Shown here: positions 56,184-64,000 of the stretch, piece after piece
How the letters are laid out: each line of letters starts with the position of its first letter
Numbering within the stretch: the first letter of the stretch is position 1
Source of the DNA: Bog-473 sp963745665
GTDB lineage: Bacteria > Actinomycetota > Acidimicrobiia > Acidimicrobiales > RAAP-2
Reading direction: 5' to 3'
NCBI GenBank assembly: GCA_963745665.1
Contig: CAVUYE010000003.1
Coordinates: 1 to 64,000 of the forward strand
DNA length: 64,000 nucleotides
Program-made: the position numbers and the translations under genes
The notes under the pieces: model-generated
The model's database searches: none
The model's input: only the letters and a program-made list of their open reading frames with translations
What the model was told of the DNA's origin: nothing

Positions 56184-57608
56184 CTAGTACACGAGCGCCG
56201 GCTCGTCCCGTTCGGACGTGTCGGCACCGACGGGCGGGTCGCCATCGGTCAACTTGGCGATGGGGTCATGGTCGAGAGGTTTGCGACCGTAGCGGAGCAT
56301 GAGCCAGGCGTCGGCGACGCCGAAGGCGATGAAGATGAGGTAGAAGACGACGAGGGAGATCCAGATGTCGGTGGCCGAGACCGACGGTGAGACCCCGTTC
56401 GTCGTCTTCATGAGACCCTGGACGATCCAGGGCTGGCGTCCGCTCTCGGTCAGCATCCAGCCGGCGGTGTTGATCAGGAAGGGGCCGACGATCACCCAGG
56501 GCGCGATGCGGAGGAACCAGCGGGACACGTCGAGCTTGCGGCGATAGAGGAGCCAGGCTCCCCAGAGCGCGAACGCCATGACAAGGGTGGCCAGGTAGGC
56601 CATCACCCGCATCGACCAGTACTGAATGAAGACGTTGGGGATGTAGTCCCCCGGGCCGTACTTCTGCACGTCTTGGGCCTGGAGCTGGTTCATTCCCTGC
56701 ACCTCCCCGTCAATGTGGTTGGTGGCGAGAATGGAGAGCAGGCCGGGGATGCTGATGATCTGGGTCGGGGTCTCGTCGTTGGGGCCGCCGCCGATCTGCG
56801 CCGCCGAGAACGCGCAGCGCGAGGGGCAGGTGTTCCAAAGAGCTTCGGCGGCGGCAATCTTCATCGGTTGATACGTGCCCTCAATGACGCCCAGCTCGCT
56901 GCCCACGAACAGGTTCAGCGGTGTGGCGAGCAGGAGGAGCACGAGCGAGATCACCGCCGTCCGGCGGAAGGCGGCGCTTTCTTGGCCATTCCGCATCTGC
57001 CAGGCGGAGACCCCGAGCATGATGACCGCGCCGGTGACCAGCGAGGCCAGCACGACGTGGGTGAAGCTCCAGAGGAACACCGGGTTGGTGAAAAGGGCGA
57101 AGATGTTGGTGAGCACGGGCTGTCCGGCACTGTTCAGCGTGTACCCGACGGGATGTTGCATCCACGAGTTGGCCGCCATGATGAAGGCAGCCGAGAGCAC
57201 GGTCCCGAAGGCCACCGTCCAGATGCAGGCCAGGTGGGCCTTCTTCGACAACCGGTTCCAGCCGAAGATCCACAGGCCGAGAAAGGTGGACTCCAAGAAG
57301 AAGGCGCCGAGACCTTCGAAGGCCAGCGGGCCCCCGAACACATTGCCCACGAGCTTCGAGTACTCGGACCAGTTCATGCCGAACTCGAATTCCTGAATGA
57401 GGCCGGTCACCACGCCGATGGCGACGTTGATGAGCAGCAGAGTCCCGAAGAAGCGGGCCAGGCGTAGGTACGTCTCGTCGCCGTTGCGGTACCAAGCGGT
57501 CTGCAGCAGTGCCACGAGGAAGGCCAGGCCGATGCTCACCGGCACGAAGAGGAAGTGGTAGATGCTCGTGCTGCCGAACTGCAGGCGGGCCAGATCCACG
57601 TTGTTCAC
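56184..57608 (-). CDS. cydA: cytochrome bd ubiquinol oxidase subunit I
   Basis: A 474-residue membrane protein carrying the hemes. 'IYHFLFVPVSIGLAFLVAL' has the heme ligand His, 'NSWMQHPVGYTLN' the second His, and the short quinol loop with 'ESGRQPWIV' precedes the Met ligand region. The short Q-loop class matches actinobacterial bd oxidases. GTG 57608 overlaps the cydC stop by four bases and follows GGGAG. Confidence 0.95.
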   Translation of the reverse strand: MNNVDLARLQFGSTSIYHFLFVPVSIGLAFLVALLQTAWYRNGDETYLRLARFFGTLLLINVAIGVVTGLIQEFEFGMNWSEYSKLVGNVFGGPLAFEGLGAFFLESTFLGLWIFGWNRLSKKAHLACIWTVAFGTVLSAAFIMAANSWMQHPVGYTLNSAGQPVLTNIFALFTNPVFLWSFTHVVLASLVTGAVIMLGVSAWQMRNGQESAAFRRTAVISLVLLLLATPLNLFVGSELGVIEGTYQPMKIAAAEALWNTCPSRCAFSAAQIGGGPNDETPTQIISIPGLLSILATNHIDGEVQGMNQLQAQDVQKYGPGDYIPNVFIQYWSMRVMAYLATLVMAFALWGAWLLYRRKLDVSRWFLRIAPWVIVGPFLINTAGWMLTESGRQPWIVQGLMKTTNGVSPSVSATDIWISLVVFYLIFIAFGVADAWLMLRYGRKPLDHDPIAKLTDGDPPVGADTSERDEPALVY

Positions 57609-59422
57609 GGTTGGTCGCTCCCTTCGGTGGTCACGGGGTTCCTGCGTTCGGCTGGGGGCAACGGGTCAGGAGCAGCCGGCGGGTCGTGCAGTCGCTCGTC
57701 CCACCACAGGCTGGCGTAGCGACCTCCGGTGGCGAGCAGGTCGTTGTGGGTGCCCCGTTCCACCATCCGCCCCCTGTCGAGGACGATGACTTCGTCCACT
57801 TGCTCGAGACCGCTCAGCCGGTGGGTGATGAGCAGGGTCGAGCGGCCCTCGGTCAGGGCGAGCACGTCGGCGGTCAGCGCGTCGGCGGCGAAGGGATCGA
57901 GGTGCTCGGCCGGTTCGTCGAGCACCAAGATGGGGAAGTCGGCCAGGAGGGCGCGCGCCACGGTGACTCGCTGCCGTTGCCCGCCCGACAAGCGTGCCCC
58001 GTGTGAGCCGACCGCGGTCCGGAGCCCGTCGGGGAGTCCCGCCAGCCACGAGCCCAGACCGACCCGGGCCAGGACGCCCTCGAGCTCGGCGTCCGTCGCG
58101 TCGCGCCGCCCGACGCGGAGGTTCTCGGCCAGTGTGGTGTCGAAGAGATGGGGGCTCTGCTCGACCAGCCCCACGACGCGTCGCACGTCGTCGGCGGCCA
58201 GCCGGTCCAGCGACACCCCGTCGAGCGACACTTCTCCCGCGTCGGCCGGGAGGAACCGGACCAGCACGTCGGCCAGTGTCGACTTGCCGGCCCCGCTCGG
58301 GCCGACCAGGGCCACCCGACGTCCGGGACGCAACTCCAGATCCACGCCCCGCAGCGCGGCGCGTCCGGCACCGGGGTAGGAGGTCCAGACCCCGCGCAGG
58401 GCGAGCACGTGCGGACCGTCGCGCCGCGCCAGGGGGTACGCCGGGTCGTTGACCACCGTGGGCGCGTCCATGGCCTCGAACACCCGGGCCGACGCGACGC
58501 GTGAGCGCTGGAGGGCCTGGGTCGCGGCCGGCAACGGCGAAGCGAGCTCGAACGCAGCGAGCGGGACGAGTGCCAGGACGGCGAGGAGCGCGCCGTTGAG
58601 CGAGCCGCCGTGGGTGGCGGCGATCCCGAGGGTGAGGGCACCCCAGCTGGCCAACCCGGCCAGGCCGGTCGTGAGGCCGAGGCCGATCCCGGTGGTGCCG
58701 GCGCCGTGTCTCGCGGCGCGGCGCAACCGGTCGTCCGACTCGTCGACGCGGGCCAACTGCCCGCCGACCGCTCCCATCACCAGCAGTTCGGGCGCACCCT
58801 CCACGAGATCGACCACACTCGCGGAGAGCTCGCCGCGCACGGTGGCCTGGCGTGACTCCTCGCGCCGGGCCAGGCGCCCCGTCAGCCAGGGCACCGCCGT
58901 CGCCGAGAGGACCAGCGCCACGAGGAGGACGAGACCGGCCTGTGGGAGGAACCACCACAGCGCAGCAACCGTCCCCGCCCCGACGAGCACGGCCACGAAG
59001 AAGGGCTGGAGTACACGGAGCACGACGTCCTGCAGGGAGTCCACGTCGTCGACGAAGCGGGCCACGAGGTCGCCACGCCGGAAGACCGGGAGACCGGCGG
59101 GAGCCACCGCTTCGAGCCGCTCGAACACGCGCACGCGGATGCTGGCCAGCACGCGCAACGCCGCGTCGTGGCCGACCAACCGCTCGCCGTAACGGAGGAA
59201 GCCCCACGACAGCCCGAAGAACTGCACGCCGACGATGGCGAGTGTCAGGGACGCCTCGGAGGGGCGCTGGGCGGCGCGCGAGATCAGCCAGGCCGATGTC
59301 CCCAGGAGGGCGATCGAGGCGCCGACCGCGCCGGCCCCGAGGAGTGACGCCTCGGCCAGGCGACGACGGGCGGCGCGCGCGATGCCAAGGGTCCGGGCGA
59401 TGCCGGCGCGGCCGTCGTTCAC
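57605..59422 (-). CDS. cydC: heterodimeric ABC exporter CydC
   Basis: A 605-residue ABC half-transporter: six membrane helices, then 'LVGPSGAGKSTLADVLV' (Walker A), 'ARLSGGQRQRVTVARAL' (signature) and 'ILVLDEPAEHLD' (Walker B). With CydD it exports cysteine/glutathione-type thiols and is needed to assemble cytochrome bd. Its GTG/ATG start overlaps the cydD stop by four bases. The C-terminus carries a proline-rich tail ('DPPAAPDPLPP'). Confidence 0.9.
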   Translation of the reverse strand: MNDGRAGIARTLGIARAARRRLAEASLLGAGAVGASIALLGTSAWLISRAAQRPSEASLTLAIVGVQFFGLSWGFLRYGERLVGHDAALRVLASIRVRVFERLEAVAPAGLPVFRRGDLVARFVDDVDSLQDVVLRVLQPFFVAVLVGAGTVAALWWFLPQAGLVLLVALVLSATAVPWLTGRLARREESRQATVRGELSASVVDLVEGAPELLVMGAVGGQLARVDESDDRLRRAARHGAGTTGIGLGLTTGLAGLASWGALTLGIAATHGGSLNGALLAVLALVPLAAFELASPLPAATQALQRSRVASARVFEAMDAPTVVNDPAYPLARRDGPHVLALRGVWTSYPGAGRAALRGVDLELRPGRRVALVGPSGAGKSTLADVLVRFLPADAGEVSLDGVSLDRLAADDVRRVVGLVEQSPHLFDTTLAENLRVGRRDATDAELEGVLARVGLGSWLAGLPDGLRTAVGSHGARLSGGQRQRVTVARALLADFPILVLDEPAEHLDPFAADALTADVLALTEGRSTLLITHRLSGLEQVDEVIVLDRGRMVERGTHNDLLATGGRYASLWWDERLHDPPAAPDPLPPAERRNPVTTEGSDQP

Positions 59423-61131
59423 GGCGCGACGTCCACCGGCGCCGGTAGCTCGATGACGCGGTCCGCGAGGGCGGCGAGCGCGGGTCGGTGAGCCACGATC
59501 ACCGCGGTGCGGCCGGCGATCAGGCGGCGCACCGCGACCAGCACGTCTCCCTCGGTCTCACCGTCCAGGCTCGCGGTGGGCTCGTCGAGCAGGAGCAGCG
59601 GTGCGTCCCGCACGAAGGCACGGGCCAGGGACACTCGCTGGCGCTCGCCGGCCGAGAGCCCCGCTCCTCCCTCTCCGAGCAATGTGTCCGCACCCTGCGG
59701 TAACCGGCGGACCACCTCGGTCAGTCCGGCCGCTTCGAGCGCCGCCGCCACCGCGTCGTCCGACGCATCGGGGCGCCCCAGCCGGACGTTCTCGGCCAAC
59801 GAGCGGGCGAACAGGTGCGGCCTCTGGGGCACCCACCCGATGCGGCGCCGCCAGTCCCCGAGGTCGAGATCGACGAGGTCGACACCCCCCAGAGTCACGG
59901 AGCCGGCATCGGGAAGGCGCAGTCCGAGGACCACGGAGAGGAGGGTCGACTTGCCACATCCGCTGGGCCCGGTCACGGCCACGGTCTCCCCGGGAGCGAC
60001 CAGGAGCTCGGCGCCGTCGAGTGCCGGCACCCGCCGACCGGGGAAGGTGATCTCAAGGCCGCTGATGCGGATGCACGCGTCGGCCGCCTTGACGGAGCCG
60101 CCGTTCGGGGCCACCGCCGGCTGCTCCAGGAGCGAGAAGACGTCCTGGGCCGCCTGCATGCCGTCGGCGCTGGCGTGGTAGTTGGCGCCCAGCGCCCGCA
60201 GCGGCAGGTAGGCCTCTGGGGCCAGGACGAGGACGAAGAGCGCGTCGCGGAAGGACATGTCCCCGCCGAGGAGCCGCAGCCCGACGGCCACGGCCACCAG
60301 CGCCACGGACACCGTCGCCAGCAGTTCGAGAACGAGCGAGGAGAGGAAGGTGAGCCGCAACGTGGCGAGAGTGGTGGCCCGGTAACGGTCGGTGACGTCA
60401 GCGATCGCCCGGGCCTGCGCTTTGGCCCGCCCGAAGACCTTCAGCGTCGGCAGCCCGGAGACGACGTCGAGAAAATGGCCCGCCAACCTCTGCAGGGACC
60501 GCATCCGGGCCAGGGTCCGTTCCCTTGTCGTGGCCCCGACGAGTGCCATGAAGAGGGTGATCAGGGGCAGGCTGACGGCTATCAGCACGGCGCTGACCCA
60601 GTCCGCTCCGGCCACGACGGCGATGACGGTGACGGGCACGATGACGGCGAGAAACAGCTGGGGCAGGTAGCGCGCGAAATAGCCGTCGAGCGCGTCGATG
60701 CCCGTTGTCAGCAGCGTGGCGAGCCGCCCCGTCTCCGACCGTTCCAGACCGGCCGGCCCGAGCGCGGCTACCCGTTCGGCGGCGGCCCGCCGGAGCTCCG
60801 ACTTGGCGGAGGCGGAGGCGCGGTGTGCGGCGCGCTCCGAGGCCCACGCCAGCACGGACCGGACCGCGATGACGGCCAGGAGGGCGAGCACCGGGTCGCG
60901 GAGCGAGCTCAGCGAGCGGTGGTCGAGGAAGGCACCGGCGACGATCAGCGCGATCAGCCAGGCCTGGGCGATCAGGAGCAGGGCGGTCAGTCCCCCGATG
61001 GCGACGGTCAGGAGGAGGAAGCGCCGGGTCGTGCGCGCGGAGTGGAGCAGCCGGGGATCGAGCGGCCCGCCGCGGCGCTCCCGTCGAGTGGAGGGGGGAT
61101 GCTCCTGGGTCGCCTGCGCCGCTGCGTCCAC
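59419..61131 (-). CDS. cydD: heterodimeric ABC exporter CydD
   Basis: A 570-residue ABC half-transporter, first in the cydDCAB order. Membrane helices are at ~40-320; 'TGPSGCGKSTLLSVVLG' is Walker A, 'LSAGERQRVSLARAFV' the signature and 'LLLLDEPTASLD' Walker B. GTG 61131 has AGAGGGGG just upstream and a -10 candidate TACTAA a further few bases back (minus strand). The operon head faces upp, leaving a 190-base gap for control of both. No CRP or Rex site was recognised. Confidence 0.9.
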   Translation of the reverse strand: MDAAAQATQEHPPSTRRERRGGPLDPRLLHSARTTRRFLLLTVAIGGLTALLLIAQAWLIALIVAGAFLDHRSLSSLRDPVLALLAVIAVRSVLAWASERAAHRASASAKSELRRAAAERVAALGPAGLERSETGRLATLLTTGIDALDGYFARYLPQLFLAVIVPVTVIAVVAGADWVSAVLIAVSLPLITLFMALVGATTRERTLARMRSLQRLAGHFLDVVSGLPTLKVFGRAKAQARAIADVTDRYRATTLATLRLTFLSSLVLELLATVSVALVAVAVGLRLLGGDMSFRDALFVLVLAPEAYLPLRALGANYHASADGMQAAQDVFSLLEQPAVAPNGGSVKAADACIRISGLEITFPGRRVPALDGAELLVAPGETVAVTGPSGCGKSTLLSVVLGLRLPDAGSVTLGGVDLVDLDLGDWRRRIGWVPQRPHLFARSLAENVRLGRPDASDDAVAAALEAAGLTEVVRRLPQGADTLLGEGGAGLSAGERQRVSLARAFVRDAPLLLLDEPTASLDGETEGDVLVAVRRLIAGRTAVIVAHRPALAALADRVIELPAPVDVAP

Positions 61132-61321
61132 CGTCCCCCTCTTTAGTACGCCGTGGTCGCCCCCGCACGTGCTCTCCCACGGGGTTGTCCTTGACGCCGT
61201 CGACCCGGCCGCACCAGGGTGGCGCCGTGGCCCGCACGCGCACCAACACCGACCCGGCGCTCCGGGGGCGTTGGCATCCGGTGGCCCGCTCCGGTAAGGC
61301 CAACGTGGGGGACGGCGCCGG

Positions 61322-61954
61322 GTGACCGCCGTTACCGTCGTCGACCATCCGGTCCTCGCGCACCGGCTGGCCCAGCTGCGGGACCGTCAGACCAGCGGCG
61401 ACACCTTCCGCCAGCTGATCTCGGAGGTCTCCGGGTTCCTGGCCTACGAGGCGCTGCGTGACCTCGGCACGCAGGAGATGACGGTCGACACGCCCGTGGC
61501 CGACGCGGCGCCGGCGCGGCGGGTGGACGAGGTCGTGCTCCTCGTGCCCATCCTCCGCGCCGGCCTGGGCATGATCCAGGCGATCCAGGAGATCGTGCCG
61601 CTGACCGAGGTGGCGCACGTCGGTCTCCGCCGCAACGAGACCACGCTGCGCTCAGAGGTGTACCTGAACCGCTTGCCGCTCGACCTCGGCGGCCGGCGGG
61701 TCATCGTCTGTGACCCGATGCTCGCCACCGGCGGCTCGCTCGGCCAGGTGTGCGAGCTGGTGCGTGCACGCGGCGCCGCCGAGATCATCGCCCTGTGCAT
61801 CCTGGCCTCCGAACCGGGCTTGGCCGCCTTCGGTGGTGATCATCCCGGCGTGCGGGTGTACTGCGCCGCGGTGGACCCGGAGCTGAACGACGCCGGGTTC
61901 ATCGTGCCGGGGCTCGGCGATGCTGGGGACCGTCTCTTCGGGCCACCCGACTGA
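61322..61954 (+). CDS. upp: uracil phosphoribosyltransferase
   Basis: A 210-residue enzyme joining uracil to PRPP to form UMP. 'PILRAGLGMIQAIQEIVP', the PRPP loop 'VIVCDPMLATGGSLGQ' and 'YCAAVDPELNDAGFIVPGLGDAGDR' are the standard Upp segments. GTG 61322 has GGGGG nearby. With the cytosine deaminase beside it the pair would turn cytosine to UMP. Confidence 0.95.
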   Translation: MTAVTVVDHPVLAHRLAQLRDRQTSGDTFRQLISEVSGFLAYEALRDLGTQEMTVDTPVADAAPARRVDEVVLLVPILRAGLGMIQAIQEIVPLTEVAHVGLRRNETTLRSEVYLNRLPLDLGGRRVIVCDPMLATGGSLGQVCELVRARGAAEIIALCILASEPGLAAFGGDHPGVRVYCAAVDPELNDAGFIVPGLGDAGDRLFGPPD

Positions 61955-61968
61955 GCTCCGAGGCCCGC

Positions 61969-62436
61969 CTACAGGCCGATATCCTCGTGCCACACCTCGG
62001 GGTTGGCCGCAATGAAGTCACCGAGCAGCCCGATGCATTCGGCATCCTCGAGGAGCACCACGCGGCAGCCGTGCTCGGCCACCCAAGTGTGGCCGCCCTC
62101 GAAGTTGCGGGCTTCGCCTATCACCACGGTGCCGATCCCGAACTGACGCAGAAGGCCGCTGCAGTACCAGCACGGCGACAGCGTGGTGACCATGACGCAG
62201 TCGGGGTAGTCACGACGCCGTCCGGCGGCCCGGAAGGCGGCCGTCTCGGCGTGCATGGAGGGATCGCCGTCCTGGACCCGGCGGTTGTGGCCGCGGCCGA
62301 GCAGCGTGCCGTCGGCATGGAAGAGGGCGGCGCCGATCGGGATGCCGCCCTCGGAGAGCCCGTGGCGGGCCTCGGTCACGGCGACGGCGAGCATCTCGCT
62401 CAGCACGGCCTCACGGAGGGGTGCAGCGGGGGACAT
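61969..62436 (-). CDS. cytosine deaminase, fungal (Fcy1) type
   Basis: A 155-residue zinc deaminase. 'SMHAETAAFRAAGR' carries the HAE motif and 'LSPCWYCSGLLRQFG' the two cysteines (PCxxC). The 'ARHGLSEGGIPIGAALF' N-terminus, 'GRGHNRRVQDGDPSMHAE' and the C-terminal 'WHEDIG' match the yeast enzyme rather than the larger CodA amidohydrolase. Guanine deaminase-like function cannot be excluded. ATG 62436 is preferred; ATG 62463 would overlap the divergent gene. Ends 14 bases after upp, tail to tail. Confidence 0.85.
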   Translation of the reverse strand: MSPAAPLREAVLSEMLAVAVTEARHGLSEGGIPIGAALFHADGTLLGRGHNRRVQDGDPSMHAETAAFRAAGRRRDYPDCVMVTTLSPCWYCSGLLRQFGIGTVVIGEARNFEGGHTWVAEHGCRVVLLEDAECIGLLGDFIAANPEVWHEDIGL

Positions 62437-62455
62437 ATGCTCGGACGGAAGACCC

Positions 62456-63070
62456 ATGTCCACGGCCGCCGATCGTACCTACACGACCACCGTGGGGAGC
62501 CAGGAGATGGAACTCCCTCTCGTCGCGCTGTCCGACCGGTTGACGATTGCGCTCCTCATCACGGTCGACTGGGGTGTGGGCTTCGCGGAGACGGCGGGCC
62601 GCGAGCTGGCCGAGCTGATGCGGCCGGCACAACCCGACATCGTCGTCTCGGTGGCCACCATGGGGATCCCGCTGGCCATCGAGGCAAGTCGCGCTCTCGG
62701 GCTCGACGACTACGTCATCCTGCACAAGACCCCCAAGATCCACCTGGGCGACACGTGGGCCGAGCCGGTGTACTCCATCACGACGGACACGCCGCAGCGC
62801 CTGCGCATGGACCCGGCCCGGGTGGAGGCCGTGCGGGGTCGCCGCGTGGCGGTGGTGGACGATGTCATCTCCACCGGCGCGTCGCTCACCTCGGCGCTGC
62901 GCCTGGTACGCCGGATGGAGGCGGAACCGGTCGTCATCGGGACGCTCATGACCGAGGGCGGCGCCTGGAAACGTGCGCTGGGGGAGGACGCGGCCCTCGT
63001 CCGCGCGCTCGGGAGCATGCCGCTGTTCCATCCCGATGACGCAGGTGGGCTCGTCGAAGACTGGGACTGA
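62456..63070 (+). CDS. type I phosphoribosyltransferase-domain protein
   Basis: A 204-residue PRT fold protein. 'DIVVSVATMGIPLAIEASRALG', 'YVILHKTPKIHLGD' and the PRPP loop 'VAVVDDVISTGASLTSALRLV' resemble adenine/xanthine PRTases and their regulatory relatives. Substrate base is unclear. ATG 62456 begins MSTAADRTYTTTVG and has GGACGGAAG before it; it is back to back with the deaminase, 19 bases apart. Context suggests nucleobase salvage. Confidence 0.8.
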   Translation: MSTAADRTYTTTVGSQEMELPLVALSDRLTIALLITVDWGVGFAETAGRELAELMRPAQPDIVVSVATMGIPLAIEASRALGLDDYVILHKTPKIHLGDTWAEPVYSITTDTPQRLRMDPARVEAVRGRRVAVVDDVISTGASLTSALRLVRRMEAEPVVIGTLMTEGGAWKRALGEDAALVRALGSMPLFHPDDAGGLVEDWD

Positions 63071-63081
63071 GTCGGCGGCGC

Positions 63082-64000
63082 TCACAGCGCCGGCAGCAGA
63101 CCCTCCTCCCGCAACAGCTGCTCCTGTGCGTCGGCCTGGCGTGAGAGGTTGCCGTGCGCCAGTAGGTAGTAGACGACGCCGGCGACGGCCATCCCCAAGA
63201 ACACGCTGAAGTCGGCCCCGTTGTTGTGATACGTCACCTCGTTCAACCAATGCGGAAGGTGGAACGTGGCGGACAGGGCCGAAATAGCGGCGAACATCCC
63301 GATCACCTGGGCGATGAGGGCGGGCCAGAAGAAACCACCGGAGTTCCAGTACAACGAGGTGGGTCCGGTGTTCTGCAGCTCGCTCGGCACGTAGCGGAAG
63401 CGACGCAGCGCCCAGTCGACCAGGAAGATGGCGGCCCATGGCGCGATCCAGACGATGACCACATCGACGAAGTCTTCGAGATAGGTCGTGAACGACGAGC
63501 TGAAGATGGCGTACATGGTGACGCCGAGCGCGATCACGCAGTCGATGAGCACGGCGTGGTACCGCTTCACGGGCAGGCCGATGGCCTGCAGGGTGACGCC
63601 GGACGAGTACATGTCGAGGCTGTTGATGGCGAAGAGCTGCACAATCGCAAAGACGAGGAACACCACCACGAACCAGGCGGGGATGAAGCTCTGGTGCGCG
63701 AAGGGCAGGAGGCCCCCCGAGCCCGTCCCGACGCCTAGCAGGAACGTCCCCACGACGGCGCCCAGGGTCATGATGAGGATCTCGGGCACGGCCGTCCCGA
63801 GGAAGACCCAGCCGACGAGGCCCCTCTTGGAGGTGTCGGGAGGGCAGTAGCGCGTGTAGTCGTTGCCGCACTCGGCCCAGCCGAGGCCGCTCAGCGCGAT
63901 GGTGAAGGCCAGGCCGGCCAGGTAGAGCTGCCAGCCTGCACCGTGGTGCACGGCATTCAGCTGCGCGTGCGGGATGGCGAAACCGAGGAGGACCGCGAAG
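63082..64000 (-). CDS. NCS1-family cytosine/purine permease (5' partial at right edge)
   Basis: About 306 residues are seen, with 8 or so membrane helices; the frame continues past 64000, so the N-terminal third is missing. 'GWAECGNDYTRYCPPDTSKRG' is the NCS1 substrate-region motif (N-D-Y-x-R-Y), and 'IVQLFAINSLDMYSSGVTLQAIG' and 'VDVVIVWIAPWAAIFLVDWALRR' are also typical. It brings in cytosine or a related base or hydantoin. Convergent with the PRT gene and next to the salvage genes. Confidence 0.85.
   Translation of the reverse strand, partial: FAVLLGFAIPHAQLNAVHHGAGWQLYLAGLAFTIALSGLGWAECGNDYTRYCPPDTSKRGLVGWVFLGTAVPEILIMTLGAVVGTFLLGVGTGSGGLLPFAHQSFIPAWFVVVFLVFAIVQLFAINSLDMYSSGVTLQAIGLPVKRYHAVLIDCVIALGVTMYAIFSSSFTTYLEDFVDVVIVWIAPWAAIFLVDWALRRFRYVPSELQNTGPTSLYWNSGGFFWPALIAQVIGMFAAISALSATFHLPHWLNEVTYHNNGADFSVFLGMAVAGVVYYLLAHGNLSRQADAQEQLLREEGLLPAL

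Overview
The window is high-GC DNA with dense, short-spaced genes on both strands. The gene families (ImuA'-ImuB-DnaE2 mutasome, cydDCAB operon, pirin, questin oxidase-like, CaiB-type CoA transferase, EthD/ABM/VOC enzymes), GTG and TTG starts, a LexA box of the actinobacterial type and many apparently leaderless genes all point to an actinomycete, perhaps an Acidimicrobiia-like soil or sediment lineage. The phylum is a confident inference; the class is a guess. No rRNA, tRNA, CRISPR array or insertion sequence was seen.

Layout. 0-9.2 kb: tail of a solute-binding protein, a frameshifted two-repeat FtsX permease, an SDR, a HAD phosphatase, a TauD-type dioxygenase with a CadD-like permease, a dienelactone-hydrolase-like enzyme and a degenerate LCP protein. 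9.5-16 kb: NagB, threonine-dehydratase-like enzyme, an alpha/beta hydrolase that seems to start at ATT, a HipBA pair behind an AT-rich regulatory region, and a cyclic-nucleotide/glutaredoxin/TrxR-like fusion. 16-24.8 kb: pirin, Gfo/Idh oxidoreductase plus CoA transferase, questin-oxidase-like protein, aldo/keto reductase, quinone oxidoreductase and a Tat-exported GH27-like glycosidase. 24.8-27.8 kb: a lower-GC patch with a hydrolase, a PhyH dioxygenase and a CPT-like kinase. 27.8-38.7 kb: isomerase, amidohydrolase, monooxygenase, acyltransferase-SGNH protein, secreted hydrolase, AlkB, MaoC hydratase, a second CPT-like kinase, histidine phosphatase and a Tat-exported phospholipase C. 38.8-44.7 kb: SOS-type DNA damage block (SRAP protein divergent from imuA'-imuB-dnaE2 with a palindromic LexA box over the imuA' start). 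44.8-54 kb: EthD, VOC, SnoaL-like, PhyH, PIN/NYN-like protein, DapB-like reductase, SDR, NDH-2 and a GH15 trehalase/glucoamylase. 54-61 kb: SDR, ABM monooxygenase and cydDCAB for cytochrome bd. 61.3-64 kb: pyrimidine salvage (Upp, fungal-type cytosine deaminase, a PRT protein and an NCS1 permease cut by the right edge).

Two window-wide patterns stand out. First, about seventeen start codons lie 6-8 bases behind a hexamer of the form [T/C/G]AnnnT, the arrangement expected for leaderless mRNAs; this was used to choose starts. Second, about three dozen frame breaks occur, nearly all between 26.9 and 47.6 kb, while 48.1-64 kb has none. Because each broken gene reads through as a complete conserved protein once single-base shifts are allowed, sequence error is a likelier cause than gene decay, and those genes are listed over their full span.
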